Origin: Bursaphelenchus xylophilus | Taxonomy: Eukaryota; Nematoda; Chromadorea; Rhabditida; Aphelenchoididae | NCBI GenBank assembly: GCA_904066235.2 | Contig: CAJFCV020000005.1 | Location: 11,589,501 to 11,653,500, forward strand | Length of the DNA stretch: 64,000 nt | Direction of reading: 5' to 3' | In this document: in pieces, positions 31,899 through 41,655 of the stretch | Layout: every line of letters starts with the position of its first letter | How positions within the stretch are numbered: position 1 is the stretch's first letter | Notes under the pieces: model-generated | Told to the model about the DNA's origin: nothing | Database searches by the model: none | The model's input: the letters and a program-made list of their open reading frames with translations, nothing else | Translations under genes and position numbers: made by a program

Positions 31899-31998
31899 TA
31901 GTGAAACCTCTATACAACAAACTCTCATACGACAAAACCTGGCAATAACAAGCAAATTCAGGCGTCGCAGGAGCCAAGCACAATCTTCGTAAAGATAT

Positions 31999-32156
31999 CA
32001 GTCTGTCGGGAAAAAAATGGCGAATCGTCGCGCCACATAGTCGCTCATCATTGCTTTGCGACTGCAAGCCGTGACTTGGGATTTGGTGCGCGATAGCGGC
32101 GAGGCGAGACATTTTGCTGCGACGATCCGCCGTTATTTTTCCCGGCAGACCGATAA
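31999..32156. mobile_element. Family A MITE (ACGGCGG type)
   Basis: TCAGTCTGTCGGGAAAAAAA and TTATTTTTCCCGGCAGACCG. Confidence 0.8.
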
Positions 32157-32165
32157 ACTTGATCG

Positions 32166-32337
32166 CAGCAAAATGGCGTTCCTTCCGGAACGTCGGTAAA
32201 CTGAAATCGGCGACATGCACTGTGCTAAAACAAAAATTTTCTTTGCACCGTGAAATAGGCTTTTTTGGGATGCGATGGCTTTTTCGCACAGTGCAAACGC
32301 CAAAACTCAGTCCGGCGACTTTCCGCAAAGACCAGCA
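32166..32337. mobile_element. Family C MITE, subtype C2
   Basis: CTTCCGGAACGTCGGTAAAC near the left and CAGTCCGGCGACTTTCCGCA at the right, with GCAC-type palindromes inside. A family A right half (GTGGAT type) follows at 32440-32536; a CCCGGGCCTC...GGCCCGG scrap at 32380 resembles the hAT-like element at 48.6 kb. Confidence 0.65.
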
Positions 32338-32730
32338 AGACCTGGAGATGACAATCGGGTCGGCCCTAGATTTTAAAAAGCCCCGGGCCTCAAAAATTGG
32401 CCCGGCCACCTCTATTATGGCGTCGTTCATAATAGATGTGGTAGTCGCTCACCAAGTCATCAGCTAGTCGTTGCAACGGAATGATGGGCGATTCCAAGGC
32501 GCAACGAATCCACATTATTTTCCCGACAGACCGATTGACCGGCCACAAAATTTTGACATGATCCCAAGACTACGTTCACAAAAAAACTTGTCCACTTCTC
32601 GTATACGTGCAAAATTCACGGTGTACGCCTACCGCGCACAGTATGAATAAATTTAGAATTACAGGGCATTTCACGCTCTTTCAACATTTGGCCAAGTTTA
32701 CCACTTTCTACTGCTCACTGTCCCTACTAC

Positions 32731-32920
32731 TTACTCCTCGCCCCATTGAGTTCCCACTCCCATAACGGGTATTATCCGCTCTGCGGCCAAAGACTTTTCA
32801 TTCCGAATTCCACTCAACTTTTTTTCGAAAACCAAACTTGAGCCGTAAGTGGAAGTGATGCCGCCGGGGAACTCCGGAATCTCAATGAGGTTGTTTTGCC
32901 ATTCCTTCGAAGAAAGATGA
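32731..32920 (-). CDS. Candidate last exon of an unknown gene
   Basis: Acceptor CTGATATAG precedes 32920. After one base, 62 codons follow to a TAA at 32731: HLSSKEWQNNLIEIPEF, PGGITSTYGSSLVFEKKLSG, IRNEKSLAAERIIPVMG, VGTQWGEE. Codon use is strongly coding-like (AAC, CTC, GAG, TTC, GGC). No domain is recognised. The upstream exons should lie beyond the family C element at 32948, but none was found up to 34.3 kb, so the gene may be cut by insertions. The stretch around 60870-60957 on the same strand looks like a frame-broken relative of its 3' end. Confidence 0.45.
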
Positions 32921-32947
32921 CTATATCAGCGGAGAGAAAATTAAAGT

Positions 32948-33247
32948 TTTATTAGCATTTTCACAAAGTGCCTGGACATTTCTTCGCTGTCGCACAGTGC
33001 ATCTTGAACTTTGTCGCCAACGCACTATGGAAATTTCCGTTTGCGCACCGTGCAAACCTCAAAAAAGCCGATTGCACTGTGCACATTTTTGAGCAGCGGC
33101 GCAGTTGAGAAAAGCTGACGTCGCAGCGATATTTCAAATGCACAGTGCAAAACCAAAAAAAAGTCAACGGCACGGTGCAAAAAATCGCGCGCTTTTGTGC
33201 ACAGTGCGCGCAGCGACAAATGTCCAGGCACTTTGTGAAAATGCTAA
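32948..33247. mobile_element. Family C MITE, subtype C1, nearly intact
   Basis: TTAGCATTTTCACAAAGTGC and GCACTTTGTGAAAATGCTAA are a long, nearly perfect inverted pair. At least six GCACNGTGC palindromes are arranged symmetrically inside. This is the best preserved C1 copy. Confidence 0.85.
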
Positions 33248-33249
33248 TA

Positions 33250-33406
33250 TGAGTTTGTCGGGAAAATAGTGGCGATTTGGAATCGTCCATCACCACCTCA
33301 CGACAGCCAACCATAGTTGGAAATTTGGTGCGCGACTGCACCCATTTTCGACAAGGCGAAACATCCTGCTGCAAGGATCCGTCACTATTTTCCCGACGGT
33401 TTGATA
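33250..33406. mobile_element. Family A MITE
   Basis: GAGTTTGTCGGGAAAATAGT and ACTATTTTCCCGACGGTTTG; it starts directly after the family C copy. Confidence 0.8.
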
Positions 33407-33437
33407 GGCACAATGAAGCTACAACTCCTCCAAGAAT

Positions 33438-33693
33438 ACAGTGGGGGACCTGATCCAGTGGCAAAAAACGTACCGTCTTGCATCCGGGAAGGACCAAAAA
33501 TGTTGCAAAATACTTCCCTTTCCAAGTGAAAAAAATCCGGTTTCAAAAAACGCGCCCGCTCATTTTGTGAGCAAAAGGGCGCGCCCTTCAAACCGAAGTT
33601 TTTTCACTTGGTTAGGGAATTTCGCCACATTTTTGATGCTTCCCGGATGCAAAATGGTATGTTTTTTGCCATTGGATAAGGTCCATCACTGTA
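33438..33693. mobile_element. Family B MITE, full length
   Basis: TACAGTGGGGGACCTGATCC and GGATAAGGTCCATCACTGTA, TA on both sides. A lone family A right end follows at 33757-33800. Confidence 0.85.
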
Positions 33694-33973
33694 TATGATT
33701 GTTGCATTTAAAATTTTTTTTGTTAGTTATTTCGTCAACTCCCTCATGACCCTAAAATTTGTTGCGATGTCCAGCCACTATTTTCTCGGCAGACCGATAG
33801 TCGCACAATAGTTCTCACACATTTATCGCTAATGTCGTGCGCAAAAATTGTAGCAAACTCGCGGAAAAGTGCATGTCGCTAGTGCAACAAGACAATTGTG
33901 AGACATTTCCTTGACGGTTGCGAAGGAAAAAGGAAAGAGAAAAATTCGCTATGCAGAAGTGCCGGGACTCGTA

Positions 33974-34008
33974 ATTTCATCAAAATGTTTCTAACATTTT
34001 GATGAAAT
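33974..34008. repeat. Perfect hairpin, 16-bp arms
   Basis: ATTTCATCAAAATGTT and its exact complement are separated by three bases. It resembles neither family A nor C. The rest of 33801-34321 shows no gene. Confidence 0.6.
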
Positions 34009-34321
34009 CTATCCAATTAGCAAACCCTCGAGTCTCTTGTGAAATGCGCGGAATAAGAGTTCGTTCCTCCAAAACCCCTCAAAAAACAGACATAGTTTTT
34101 TTCCTTCCGGTTTCCCCTGAGGGTTAATTATCTTCTCGCTCTCAAATTATTCAGTTGTTTTTGTCCGCGGCGGGTGGAGAGCTGGGAATTGGATTTGATA
34201 AACAAAATACAATAAATGATTTATGGGGAGGCTTGTTTTCGGTTTGATTAAAAATCCAAAAACAAAGTTCCAAATAAAGACTTTCAAAAGGGGATAGCGT
34301 ATTTTCATACACATAAGTATA

Positions 34322-34470
34322 CCGGTTTGTCGGGAAAATAGTGTGCAGTCTATCGCATTGAAAATCAGAAAAAAATGAATTGTGTCGCGGAAAAATCAAA
34401 TTTTTTTTTCACTTCAGCGACACGATCGACGCAGCGACATTATGGTCATTATTTTCCCGACAGGCTGATT
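34322..34470. mobile_element. Family A MITE
   Basis: CGGTTTGTCGGGAAAATAGT and TTATTTTCCCGACAGGCTGA. Confidence 0.85.
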
Positions 34471-34702
34471 CAAAAAAAAATTTTCAAAAAAATTTGCATA
34501 ATTTGAAAAAAATCGCTAACAAAATTGCAAGACGCCAGAAATTTGAATAATTTCAAAAATCAGCATAAATTTGCATACCATCAAAAAATTTTAAATGAAA
34601 TTATTTTTTCAAAATTTCAAAAATCCCCTCCATTTGCGAATACAGAATCATCCCAGACGGTCGGTCGACTTTTTGAAGACAAGCGGCGAGAACAATTCCA
34701 GA

Positions 34703-37162
34703 ATGAGCGAATCCTGGTCTGAAAGCACGTCAAGTCGATCTTCCGAGCTCTCAAGCGGTTCTCAATTATTGAGGTAAGAAAAAATCTTCATTTTTCAGAC
34801 TGTCGGGAAAATAATGAGCCCTCTGTCGCATCGGAAATTGTATCGGTGAAGTGAAAAGCAACTTGATTTTGTCGCGATACAATTCATTTTCTCGACGGCG
34901 AAATTTTCGATGCGACAGAGTGCTCATTATTTTCCCGACAGACTGATATCACCCGCTACACAAGGCTTCGTCTGACCCTATCTATTTAGCTCGAGCTGCC
35001 GCTCCCAATCTCGCATCCGTTCGCGTGTGAAGCGCGCTTCGGCTTCTCGCTCCAAAAGTCGCTCTCAAGACAATGTGTGCAGCAGTATGCCTAGTCGCTC
35101 CTGCACCGTCAGCAGCTCTAGCTCACAGGATCGCGCGGAAAGTCGAAGAGGACGTCGTGAGGAGAAGCGTGGGCGTAAAGTTTCCAAGGCCAGGTAAGCT
35201 ACCGTTTGTCGGGAAAATAATGTGGATCCGCTGCGTCTCGGAATCGGGCTTTGCGAGGGCTAGCCGAGGCTTGGTGCGCTTCTGCGCCGAGATTTTTTTG
35301 TTGCTACAATTCACATTATTTTCCCGACATGCTGATAGAAAAATATTTCTATAACCGCCTCAAAATTTAATTTTTAATTCTCGCGCCCGAGAAAAAAACC
35401 TTGGATAAAGGTTTTTTTCTTGCGCACCGTTTTTTTATCTTTATTTCATTTTTATTTGTTTTGGAAAAAGTTCCTTATTTTGGCCACAACAAAGGTACCC
35501 CGCGAACTGCGCCCAAGCTTGGGCACTAAAGTTAGGAAAAAACTCTCGACCTAGCTGGCACTGAATTACTATAATAGCTCTATAGTTTTAAGGGTATCTA
35601 CGAAGGCTGTGACGACTCATTTAGTTCCATACGGAGGCAATAAGTTTAGTTCCGGACATGTTTCATCGTATAAAGTGTAAAATCACAGGCTGCAGCCGTT
35701 TTTGAAGGGTAAGATGGTACGTAAAAAAGAAGGTACCTCACTAACTAATCCACTGTCCGGGCTTTGACAACGACGAATTGAGCGTGCACGCTAAATTTGG
35801 GCTAATTCTGACCAGTTTCCACAAAATTTTAATTTGTGGCCAAAATAAGGAACTTTTACCTTTTTTATTTTTGAGGCGCTTTTTTCGATTTTTTTGCCGC
35901 CTTTATCTAAATTTTTTTCATTTTTATTTGTTTTGATTATCTTCGAGCTGCGCCCGAGCCTAAAATAAATAAAACGGTTCTTAAGATTTAACGAAAAAAA
36001 ATGTGGGTTGGCTTTCCGGCACAAAAAAAAATTGTACCAATTTTCAGCAAATCGAGCAGCAAATCAAGCCACACTCAGTCCATCAAGAGCTCGAGAAGCC
36101 AAGAAACTTCCAGAACTTCCAAAAGCTCTAAAGGCTCCAAAACTTCGAAAAGCTCCAAGATCCGCATGGTCAAAAGAGTCCGTCATCCAGAACATGCCAG
36201 TAGACTCATTTCGGAATTAAATGAGGATTGGCAAAACGCCAACCTGGACGCCTACACTGTCGCCATGTACCGCCGCATGTTTGCGGGCGCGCGGACTCCG
36301 CGCGAAATGGAAAAACTCTTGCGCCCCACGCAGTTCATGGTGTACTACAAGCGCGGAGAGCGTCCCTTCGACCAGCCGTTGGAGTTGCCGTTGTTTTTGG
36401 GCTACAAGGATAGTCATGATATGGTGGGTTTGGGGAGGGGAGAAAAGGTTTTTGGGATTTTTAAATTTTGATTAACAAGGGAAGCACCCCAAGTGCGACG
36501 CTCGGATTTTCTTTAAATTTTGCACACACGTCGGGAATAGACTAAATATCAATTCCTGAAAGTTTTAGCTCGCGCTTTGCAGGCGCCGCCGAGATATCGG
36601 ACGATTTATGCCGCCCAGAGAGCACGCTAAACGTGGAGAGCGGTCAGAGAGAAAAGCGCTTTTTGGCCATAACTTTGGCAGTTTCGTGCGGAAAAATTTG
36701 ATCTTTTGTAGAAACATTATCCTTTACGGGAGAAATAGGCATGAAACTTTTCGTGCCGAAATTCTGCAAAAAGTCCTAAATTTTCGCCGACTTTCGATCT
36801 AAAAATCTCGGTTGTTTCAGCAAAGCGCGAGCTAGGATTCTCGCATATATCTTGGAAAAAATTATTCTAAATTTGTGCCAAGTTTCATCAAAATCTAACC
36901 GTCGCACTTGGGGTACTTCCCTTGTAAATTGTGATAAGTATACTTGTAGACCCACCACTTCCCGGTGATCAACTTCAAAGACACATTTGGGAAACGTCAA
37001 TGGACAATCGGCGCGTCCTTTGACATGCCCGGCGCCGCTTGCTGCAGCTTGGCCAGACTCTTGGAACACCACGAGATCTACTCGTTTGTCGACGACTCTA
37101 CCGGCGATATTGATGTGTTCCCGGTCTGGCAGCTGCGGAATAGTTCGAATAGCAAGGAATAG
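34703..37162 (+). CDS. Ser/Arg/Lys-rich protein with degenerate SH2-like domain
   Basis: Exons 34703-34773, 34990-35193, 36048-36423 and 36950-37162 join in phases 2, 2, 0 to 287 residues. Residues 1-130 are low complexity: SESTSSRSSELSS, RS/SR-type (SRSKSRSQD), a basic RRGRREEKRGRK, then repeated SKSS/TSKSS. Residues about 163-270 look like an SH2 fold: an AGARTPREMEKLLRPTQFMV stretch like the alphaA-betaB turn, HHFPVINF at the HxxI position, then WTIGASF and a final helix CCSLARLLEHHEIYSF. The phosphotyrosine-binding arginine of FLVR is replaced (FMVY, 188-191), so classic binding is unlikely. The fold call rests on pattern only. Introns carry two family A copies and a family E copy. AATAAA lies at 37254. 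An upstream exon is possible. Confidence 0.72.
34797..34948. mobile_element. Family A MITE (GAGCAC type)
   Basis: CAGACTGTCGGGAAAATAAT and TTATTTTCCCGACAGACTGA; in intron 1 of the SH2-like gene. Confidence 0.85.
35203..35337. mobile_element. Family A MITE (GTGGAT type)
   Basis: CCGTTTGTCGGGAAAATAAT and TTATTTTCCCGACATGCTGA; it begins 10 bp after the exon 2 donor. The rest of intron 2 (35338-36047) shows no element. Confidence 0.85.
36474..36928. mobile_element. Family E element, full length
   Basis: ACAAGGGAAGCACCCCAAGT and ACTTGGGGTACTTCCCTTGT are long inverted ends. In the last intron of the SH2-like gene, inverted relative to the copy at 22966. Confidence 0.8.
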
Positions 37163-37253
37163 GGGGCAAGGTGAAAAGGATGATATGGTATACTGCGTGT
37201 ATGAAATATTGTTTCTGTGTGATCAGAATGAGATTTATGGAGTTTAGAGAGTA

Positions 37254-37259
37254 AATAAA
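37254..37259 (+). terminator. Poly(A) signal of the SH2-like gene
   Basis: AATAAA, 92 bases after the stop codon, with a second AATAAA 10 bases on. 37275-37619 shows no gene; an inverted AACTTCCTTTTTCAGGCCC / GGGGCCTGAAAAAGGAAGTT pair at 37430-37580 marks a small fold-back. Confidence 0.65.
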
Positions 37260-37619
37260 GGGTTTAATAAACGTTGAAATTTTGAAAATAAAGATTTTTT
37301 TAACGAAAGAAAAAGGCGGAAAAAAAATTTTAGAGGTGATGGGTTCGATGTGCGACGCTCAAGAGCCGAGATATTCAACGTCTTTGACGCAACTACAGCC
37401 ACATTTCTTTTCAAACCGTGGATTGCAAAACTTCCTTTTTCAGGCCCGGCGCTTCCCAGCTTGCGCCCTGGTTTCCCCGCAGACTGCGAATAAAAATAGG
37501 AAACATTATTCCTTGCAACCGGAATTGTTCGGGCGCACGCTGCAAAACCTTCTTTTCGCTGGGGCCTGAAAAAGGAAGTTTTACCAAAAATGTTGCTCGC
37601 GTGTAAAAAAATAGCTCTA

Positions 37620-37776
37620 TCGGTCTGTCGGGAAAAAAACGGCGGATCGTCGCGCCTCGGAGTCGCTCATCATCGCTTTGCGACTGCAAGCCGCGGCTTG
37701 GGATTTGGTGCGCGATGACGGCGAGGCGAGACATTTTGATGCGACGATCCGCCGTTATTTTCCCGACAGACTGATA
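37620..37776. mobile_element. Family A MITE (ACGGCGG type)
   Basis: CGGTCTGTCGGGAAAAAAAC and TTATTTTCCCGACAGACTGA. Confidence 0.85.
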
Positions 37777-37868
37777 AATTTGCACCAAATTTACGATTAG
37801 TCAAAATCTGAGCGTCCAATTTTACCCCCTAATTACAGTCTTTGTAAAAGCTCAAGCTGGAAAGCTTA

Positions 37869-38060
37869 AGTCCGTTCGTAAAGTCGCTGGAATGTTTTTG
37901 GCGACATGCACTCCGCGAAACCGAAAGTTCACTTTGCACTGTGCAATTTTTGGCTTTTTGCACAGTGCAATAGGCTTTTCGAGCTGTCGCCCGCACCCTG
38001 AGTTTTTTTGCACAGTGCGCGTCGCCGAAATCATTCCAGCGACTTTACGAACGGACTAGT
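37869..38060. mobile_element. Family C MITE, subtype C2, full length
   Basis: AGTCCGTTCGTAAAGTCGCT and AGCGACTTTACGAACGGACT are perfect inverted ends; GCACTGTGC/GCACAGTGC sites lie inside. Reference copy for subtype C2. Confidence 0.85.
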
Positions 38061-38256
38061 ATGAGATCTCACCATTCTAGGGGCCTCATAATAAAAAGTA
38101 AGGCCCACCTCTCTTCAAGCGACCTTGTTCATGTACCCTTCACCGCCACTCTACTTCAGAAATCTGAAAAACCTATTCTGCGGATAAATTCCGGAACACC
38201 TCCCTCACCAAAAAAAAAGAAAAGAGAGGAAACCGAAAAAAGTTTTGGAAAAGCAG
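38061..38256 (+). CDS. Candidate first exon of an unknown gene
   Basis: An ATG directly after the family C element opens 65 codons to the donor GCAG|GTACGT: SSSDLVHVPFTATLLQKSEK, PILRINSGTPPSPKKKKREE and TEKSFGKA are protein-like, the end being very basic. An internal TACTTCAG could instead start the exon at about 38159. A possible partner exon after CACTTCCCCAG near 39393 continues either as KTKK... or, in the expected phase, as KQKRQSKLYSL... No known domain. Confidence 0.3.
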
Positions 38257-38351
38257 GTACGTTCTGGAAAGGAGATATCGAAAAAAACGAACAAAATATA
38301 TCCGATATTTGGATGTTTGGGTTCAAAAGTTCGACGGCTAATTACTGCTAA

Positions 38352-38802
38352 CAAGGGAAGTACTTGAAGTGTGACGCTCAGATTTTGATGAAACTTGGCA
38401 TAAATTTAGAATAATTTTTTCTAAGATATATGCGAGAATCCTAGCTCGCGCTTTACAGAAACAACCGAGATTTTTAGATCAAAAGTCGGCCAAAATTTAG
38501 GACTTTTTGCCGAATTTCGGCACGAAAAGTTTCATGCCTATTTCAACTGTAAAGGATAATGTTTCTACAAAAAATCAAATTTTTCCGCACGAAACTGCCA
38601 AAGTTATGGCCAAAAAGCGCTTTTCTCTCTGACCGCTCTCCACGTTTAGCGTGCTCTCTCGGCGGCAAAAATCGTTCGATATCTCGGCGGCGCCCGCAAA
38701 GCGCGAGCTAAAACTTTCAGGAATTGATATTTAGTCCATACCCGATGTGTGTGCAAAATTTAAAGAAAATCTGAGCGTCACACTTGAAGTACTTCCCCTG
38801 TA
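38352..38802. mobile_element. Family E element, full length
   Basis: ACAAGGGAAGTACTTGAAGT and ACTTGAAGTACTTCCCCTGT are inverted. Same orientation as the copy at 22966. Confidence 0.8.
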
Positions 38803-38890
38803 AGTTTGAGAGAGGGTTTGGTGAACGAGGAAGGATTGTGGCAGCTGAGTTTTCACTGGCAGCTCAGCTTTTCTCCCAATTTTGTGTCTA

Positions 38891-39039
38891 CCTGTCGGGT
38901 AAATAATGGGTACTCTGTCGGATCGACAATGGCATCGCTGCCGAGAAAATGCATTGTGTCGCGACAAAATCAAATTGCTTTTTACTTCAAGGAATTGGCG
39001 ATGCGACGGTGTGCTCATTATTTTGCCGGCGGACTGATA
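38891..39039. mobile_element. Family A MITE
   Basis: CCTGTCGGGTAAATAATGGG and TTATTTTGCCGGCGGACTGA. A family C2 left end (AGTCCGTTCGCAAAGTCGCC) follows at 39041. Confidence 0.8.
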
Positions 39040-39078
39040 GTCCGTTCGCAAAGTCGCCGGAGTGATTTTTGCGATATA

Positions 39079-39269
39079 CAGGGTGGTTCAGCTAAGTTCG
39101 CGGATGTGAAATGCTTATAACTTTTTATAGGATTGTTCAATTTTTATGAGCAATAGCTCGTTTTATTCCTTGGTAGTTACCATTTTGTTTAAAAGAAAGA
39201 TCGTTAAAAATGATCAATCCTACGTCGAGTTATGACCCTTCAAAGTCTTGGGTTTCTTGACAGACCCTG
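39079..39269. mobile_element. Tc1/mariner-style MITE, 191 bp
   Basis: CAGGGTGGTTCAGC at the left and GACAGACCCTG at the right, with TA on both sides. It separates a family C2 left end from a family A right half (39280-39352), so it, or the fusion of those two, is a secondary event. Confidence 0.55.
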
Positions 39270-39359
39270 TAAATCTCCGTCCCAGACGCCGCAAAGCCAT
39301 GGTTGGTGATTCCAATACGCGACAAATCCACATTACTTTCCCGAAAGACTGATAGAACA

Positions 39360-39673
39360 AAATTCAAAAAATTTAATATCATCCACCACTTCCCCAGCAA
39401 AACAAAAAAGACAGTCCAAATTATACTCTCTAACCTCATTGCCTCAGTGTCAAAGCAGTGGCGTCTCGAAACGAATGTCAAGCGGATAAGTGCGAGGCCT
39501 TTGATCCTCGAAAGTGAGGTCAGCAGAAGGAGGGATATCAAAAAACGTCTCTTTCGGCAAAAAATGAAGAGTACAGCAAGAAGAATGACAGGAATAGCAA
39601 ATTCGCATCGCTCTTTGAAGGGAAACAAGTAATAATAATGCAGAAGTGCTCTAAAGGAGGCGAGCAAGTTCAT
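39360..39673 (-). CDS. Candidate exon of a hydrophobic protein
   Basis: The ATG at 39673 opens LLASFRALLHYYYLF, then ERCEFAIPVILLAVLFIFC, RKRRFLISLLLLTSLSRI and WTVFFVLLGKWWMI, i.e. two or three possible membrane segments. The plus strand over the same bases also reads well (SKQWRLETNVKRIS ... RRRDIKKRLFRQK), so the call is ambiguous. No family recognised. Confidence 0.25.
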
Positions 39674-39898
39674 GGCTCATGAGAATTAATTTGGAGGGCA
39701 TTTCAACTAAATATTAGTCTGTCGGAAAAACAATGAGGACTCATTATTGCAGTGAAAATGACATCGCCGCCGAGAAAATGAATTCTGTCGCGTCAAAATC
39801 ATGTTGCTTTTCACTTCAGCGACGCAAGCGACATTGTGCTCATTATTTTCCCGACAGAGTGATATTAGCATTTTTATAAAGTGCATGAACATTTGTCC
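39613..39898. repeat. Direct duplication, copy 1
   Basis: From TTTGAAGGGAAACAAGTA through a whole family A copy (39715-39863) to AAAGTGCATGAACATTTGTC, this segment repeats at 40111-40394 with a few per cent difference. Confidence 0.85.
39715..39863. mobile_element. Family A MITE inside the duplication, copy 1
   Basis: TAGTCTGTCGGAAAAACAAT and TTATTTTCCCGACAGAGTGA. The unusual GAGTGA end is shared with copy 2. Confidence 0.85.
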
Positions 39899-40107
39899 TC
39901 ACAATCAGGTGTCGGTTGCCCGCAAATGTCGGTTGCCCGCAAATGTTCCAGGCTGCCCGCAACTGTCGACCCTGCCCGCAAATGTCCCAGGCTGCCCGCA
40001 AATGCCGGTGCTGGCCGCAAATGTCGGCTGCCCGCAAAGTGGCTGCCCGCAAAAAATTTGCCCGCAAACTGGTTGCCCGCAAAGTGGTTGCCCGCAAGTG
40101 TGCGCCC
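39897..40107. repeat. CCCGCAAA array (family D), truncated at its left
   Basis: About twelve TGCCCGCAAA units with spacers such as TGTCGGT, TGTTCCAGGC and TGTCGACCC. The same units in the same order form the right part of the element at 56.7-57.0 kb, so this is a transposon end, not a simple local expansion. Confidence 0.75.
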
Positions 40108-40110
40108 GCC

Positions 40111-40394
40111 CTTTGAAGATAAACAAGTACTAATAATGCAGAAGTGCTCTAACGGCAGCGAGCAAGTTCATGGCTCATGAGAATTAATTTAGAGGGCATT
40201 TCAACTAAATATTAGTCTGTCGGGAAAATAATGAGTACTCTGTCGTAGTGAAAATCGCATCGCCGCCGAGAAAATGAATTTTGTCGCGACAAAATCATGT
40301 TGCTTTTCACTTCAGCGACGCAAGCGACATTGTGCTCATTATTTTCCCGACAGAGTGATATTAGCATTTTTATAAAGTGCATGAACATTTGTCG
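40111..40394. repeat. Direct duplication, copy 2
   Basis: Matches 39613-39898 in order and content; the family A copy inside has the more intact left end. Confidence 0.85.
40214..40360. mobile_element. Family A MITE inside the duplication, copy 2
   Basis: TAGTCTGTCGGGAAAATAAT and TTATTTTCCCGACAGAGTGA. Confidence 0.85.
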
Positions 40395-40915
40395 CACCAC
40401 GCAGCTTGCATTTTGAACGTTTTCCCATGCTACTCGCCAACGCAATTTTCTACAGGGTGTTCAGAGAATTATGGAAAAAAAACTATTCATTAATAACTTT
40501 GCGCTCGGTGGTAAAAAAAAAATTTAGATTCTAAAAACTCCAACGTTCTTCTGCAAAATGCAAAAAAAATTCGGATTGGACCACCATAATTCTCTGAACA
40601 CCCTATATTTTCGCACAGTGCAAACCTCGGAAAAGCTGTTTGCATTGCACCGTGCACAAAAAATCCCATTGTGCACTGTGCATTTCATTTCTTTATTTTT
40701 TGGTTTTTGCACTGTGCGGAGAAATATCTCTGCGATATAAGCGCGTTTCAAAAGTCACTGCGCCGCCGCCAACAATTTGCACAGTGCAAACGACTTTTTT
40801 GATGTTTGCACTGTGCAAAAACACAGAAAAAAAGTTGCACAGTGCGTTGGCGACAAACATGGGAAAAAGTTCAAAATGCACTGTGGAAAAGCAAAAACAT
40901 GTCCATGCACTTTAT
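40371..40915. mobile_element. Family C MITE (C1) interrupted by a second element
   Basis: Left TTATAAAGTGCATGAACATT and right CATGCACTTTATGAAAATAC are inverted ends. The interior carries many GCACNGTGC sites and is split by the Tc1-style element at 40453-40605. Confidence 0.75.
40453..40605. mobile_element. Tc1/mariner-style MITE, about 155 bp
   Basis: CAGGGTGTTCAGAGAATTAT and ATAATTCTCTGAACACCCTA form nearly perfect 24-bp inverted ends at a TA target inside a family C element. Confidence 0.8.
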
Positions 40916-41478
40916 GAAAATACCAACACTCAAATATTTATTTAAAAAATCGAATATTCATAGAACATTATTTAAGGATGCCCTCACATTAAAATTTTAT
41001 TAAATTTACTGTGGAAATCTACAGCTGCTTTGCAAGACGAGCATTTCTTGGACAGCCCAAATAAGGAAGAAAAAAAATATCGGGCCAAATTTGTTGGTCC
41101 TTCCTTCGCCTTTGACCCGCCAGCAATGGGGCTTCCGTTTCGCGGTCGGCTTTGATTGACATCCCACCCGGATGACATTGATAAATTCATCCGAGGTTCC
41201 TTTCGGAGATGTCATCTTATTTTGTGTTTTTGCATTTCCTTTACACGCGCCACTCCGCAAAAGTAACCGGTTTATTGTCCGCAATGGAAGGTTGCATATG
41301 ACTCAAATATAAATACATGGCAAATCCTGAGGAGTATCGTGGTAATATCAGGTTTTGGAGCATATTTCCAGAAGCAATAAATACATTGATTTAAAATAAA
41401 AGTTACCCATAGATTATAAAAAAAATCGAGTTTTCAAAATACTTTGAGAAAAGAGATCGCAAATAAGACTTTGCATAT
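40916..41478 (-). other. Possible relic of a minus-strand 3' exon
   Basis: AATAAA on the minus strand at 40996-41001 follows two open frames (40984-41190 and 41006-41284), one ending GLSKKCSSCKAAVDFHSKF. No acceptor or upstream exon was found. It lies downstream of the receptor gene, which has its own stop at 41656, so it is either receptor 3' UTR DNA or a separate relic. 41285-41478 shows nothing. Confidence 0.25.
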
Positions 41479-41623
41479 CAGTCTGTCGGGAAAATAATGT
41501 GGATTTGTTGCTAAAAAATGCCTTGTTTCATCATATCCGCCACCAAATTTCCAGCTGCCAATGGCCGCCAAAAAGCGATGATGTGCGATTCCAAAGAGTC
41601 CACATTATTTTCCCGACAAACTA
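41479..41623. mobile_element. Family A MITE (GTGGAT type)
   Basis: TCAGTCTGTCGGGAAAATAA and TTATTTTCCCGACAAACTAT, 33 bp past the receptor stop codon, so it probably lies in the 3' UTR. Confidence 0.85.
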
Positions 41624-41655
41624 TTCAAAAAATTCCTATCATTTCACACAACAAT

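Noticed and set aside
31726..32430. 234-codon minus-strand frame
   Set aside because: It spans two family A copies and one family C copy; the VCRENN/FPD peptides are translated MITE ends.
39897..40107. CRISPR-like array of regularly spaced units
   Set aside because: The repeat unit is only about 10 bp, spacers are shared with another locus at 56.7-57.0 kb, and the genome is eukaryotic.
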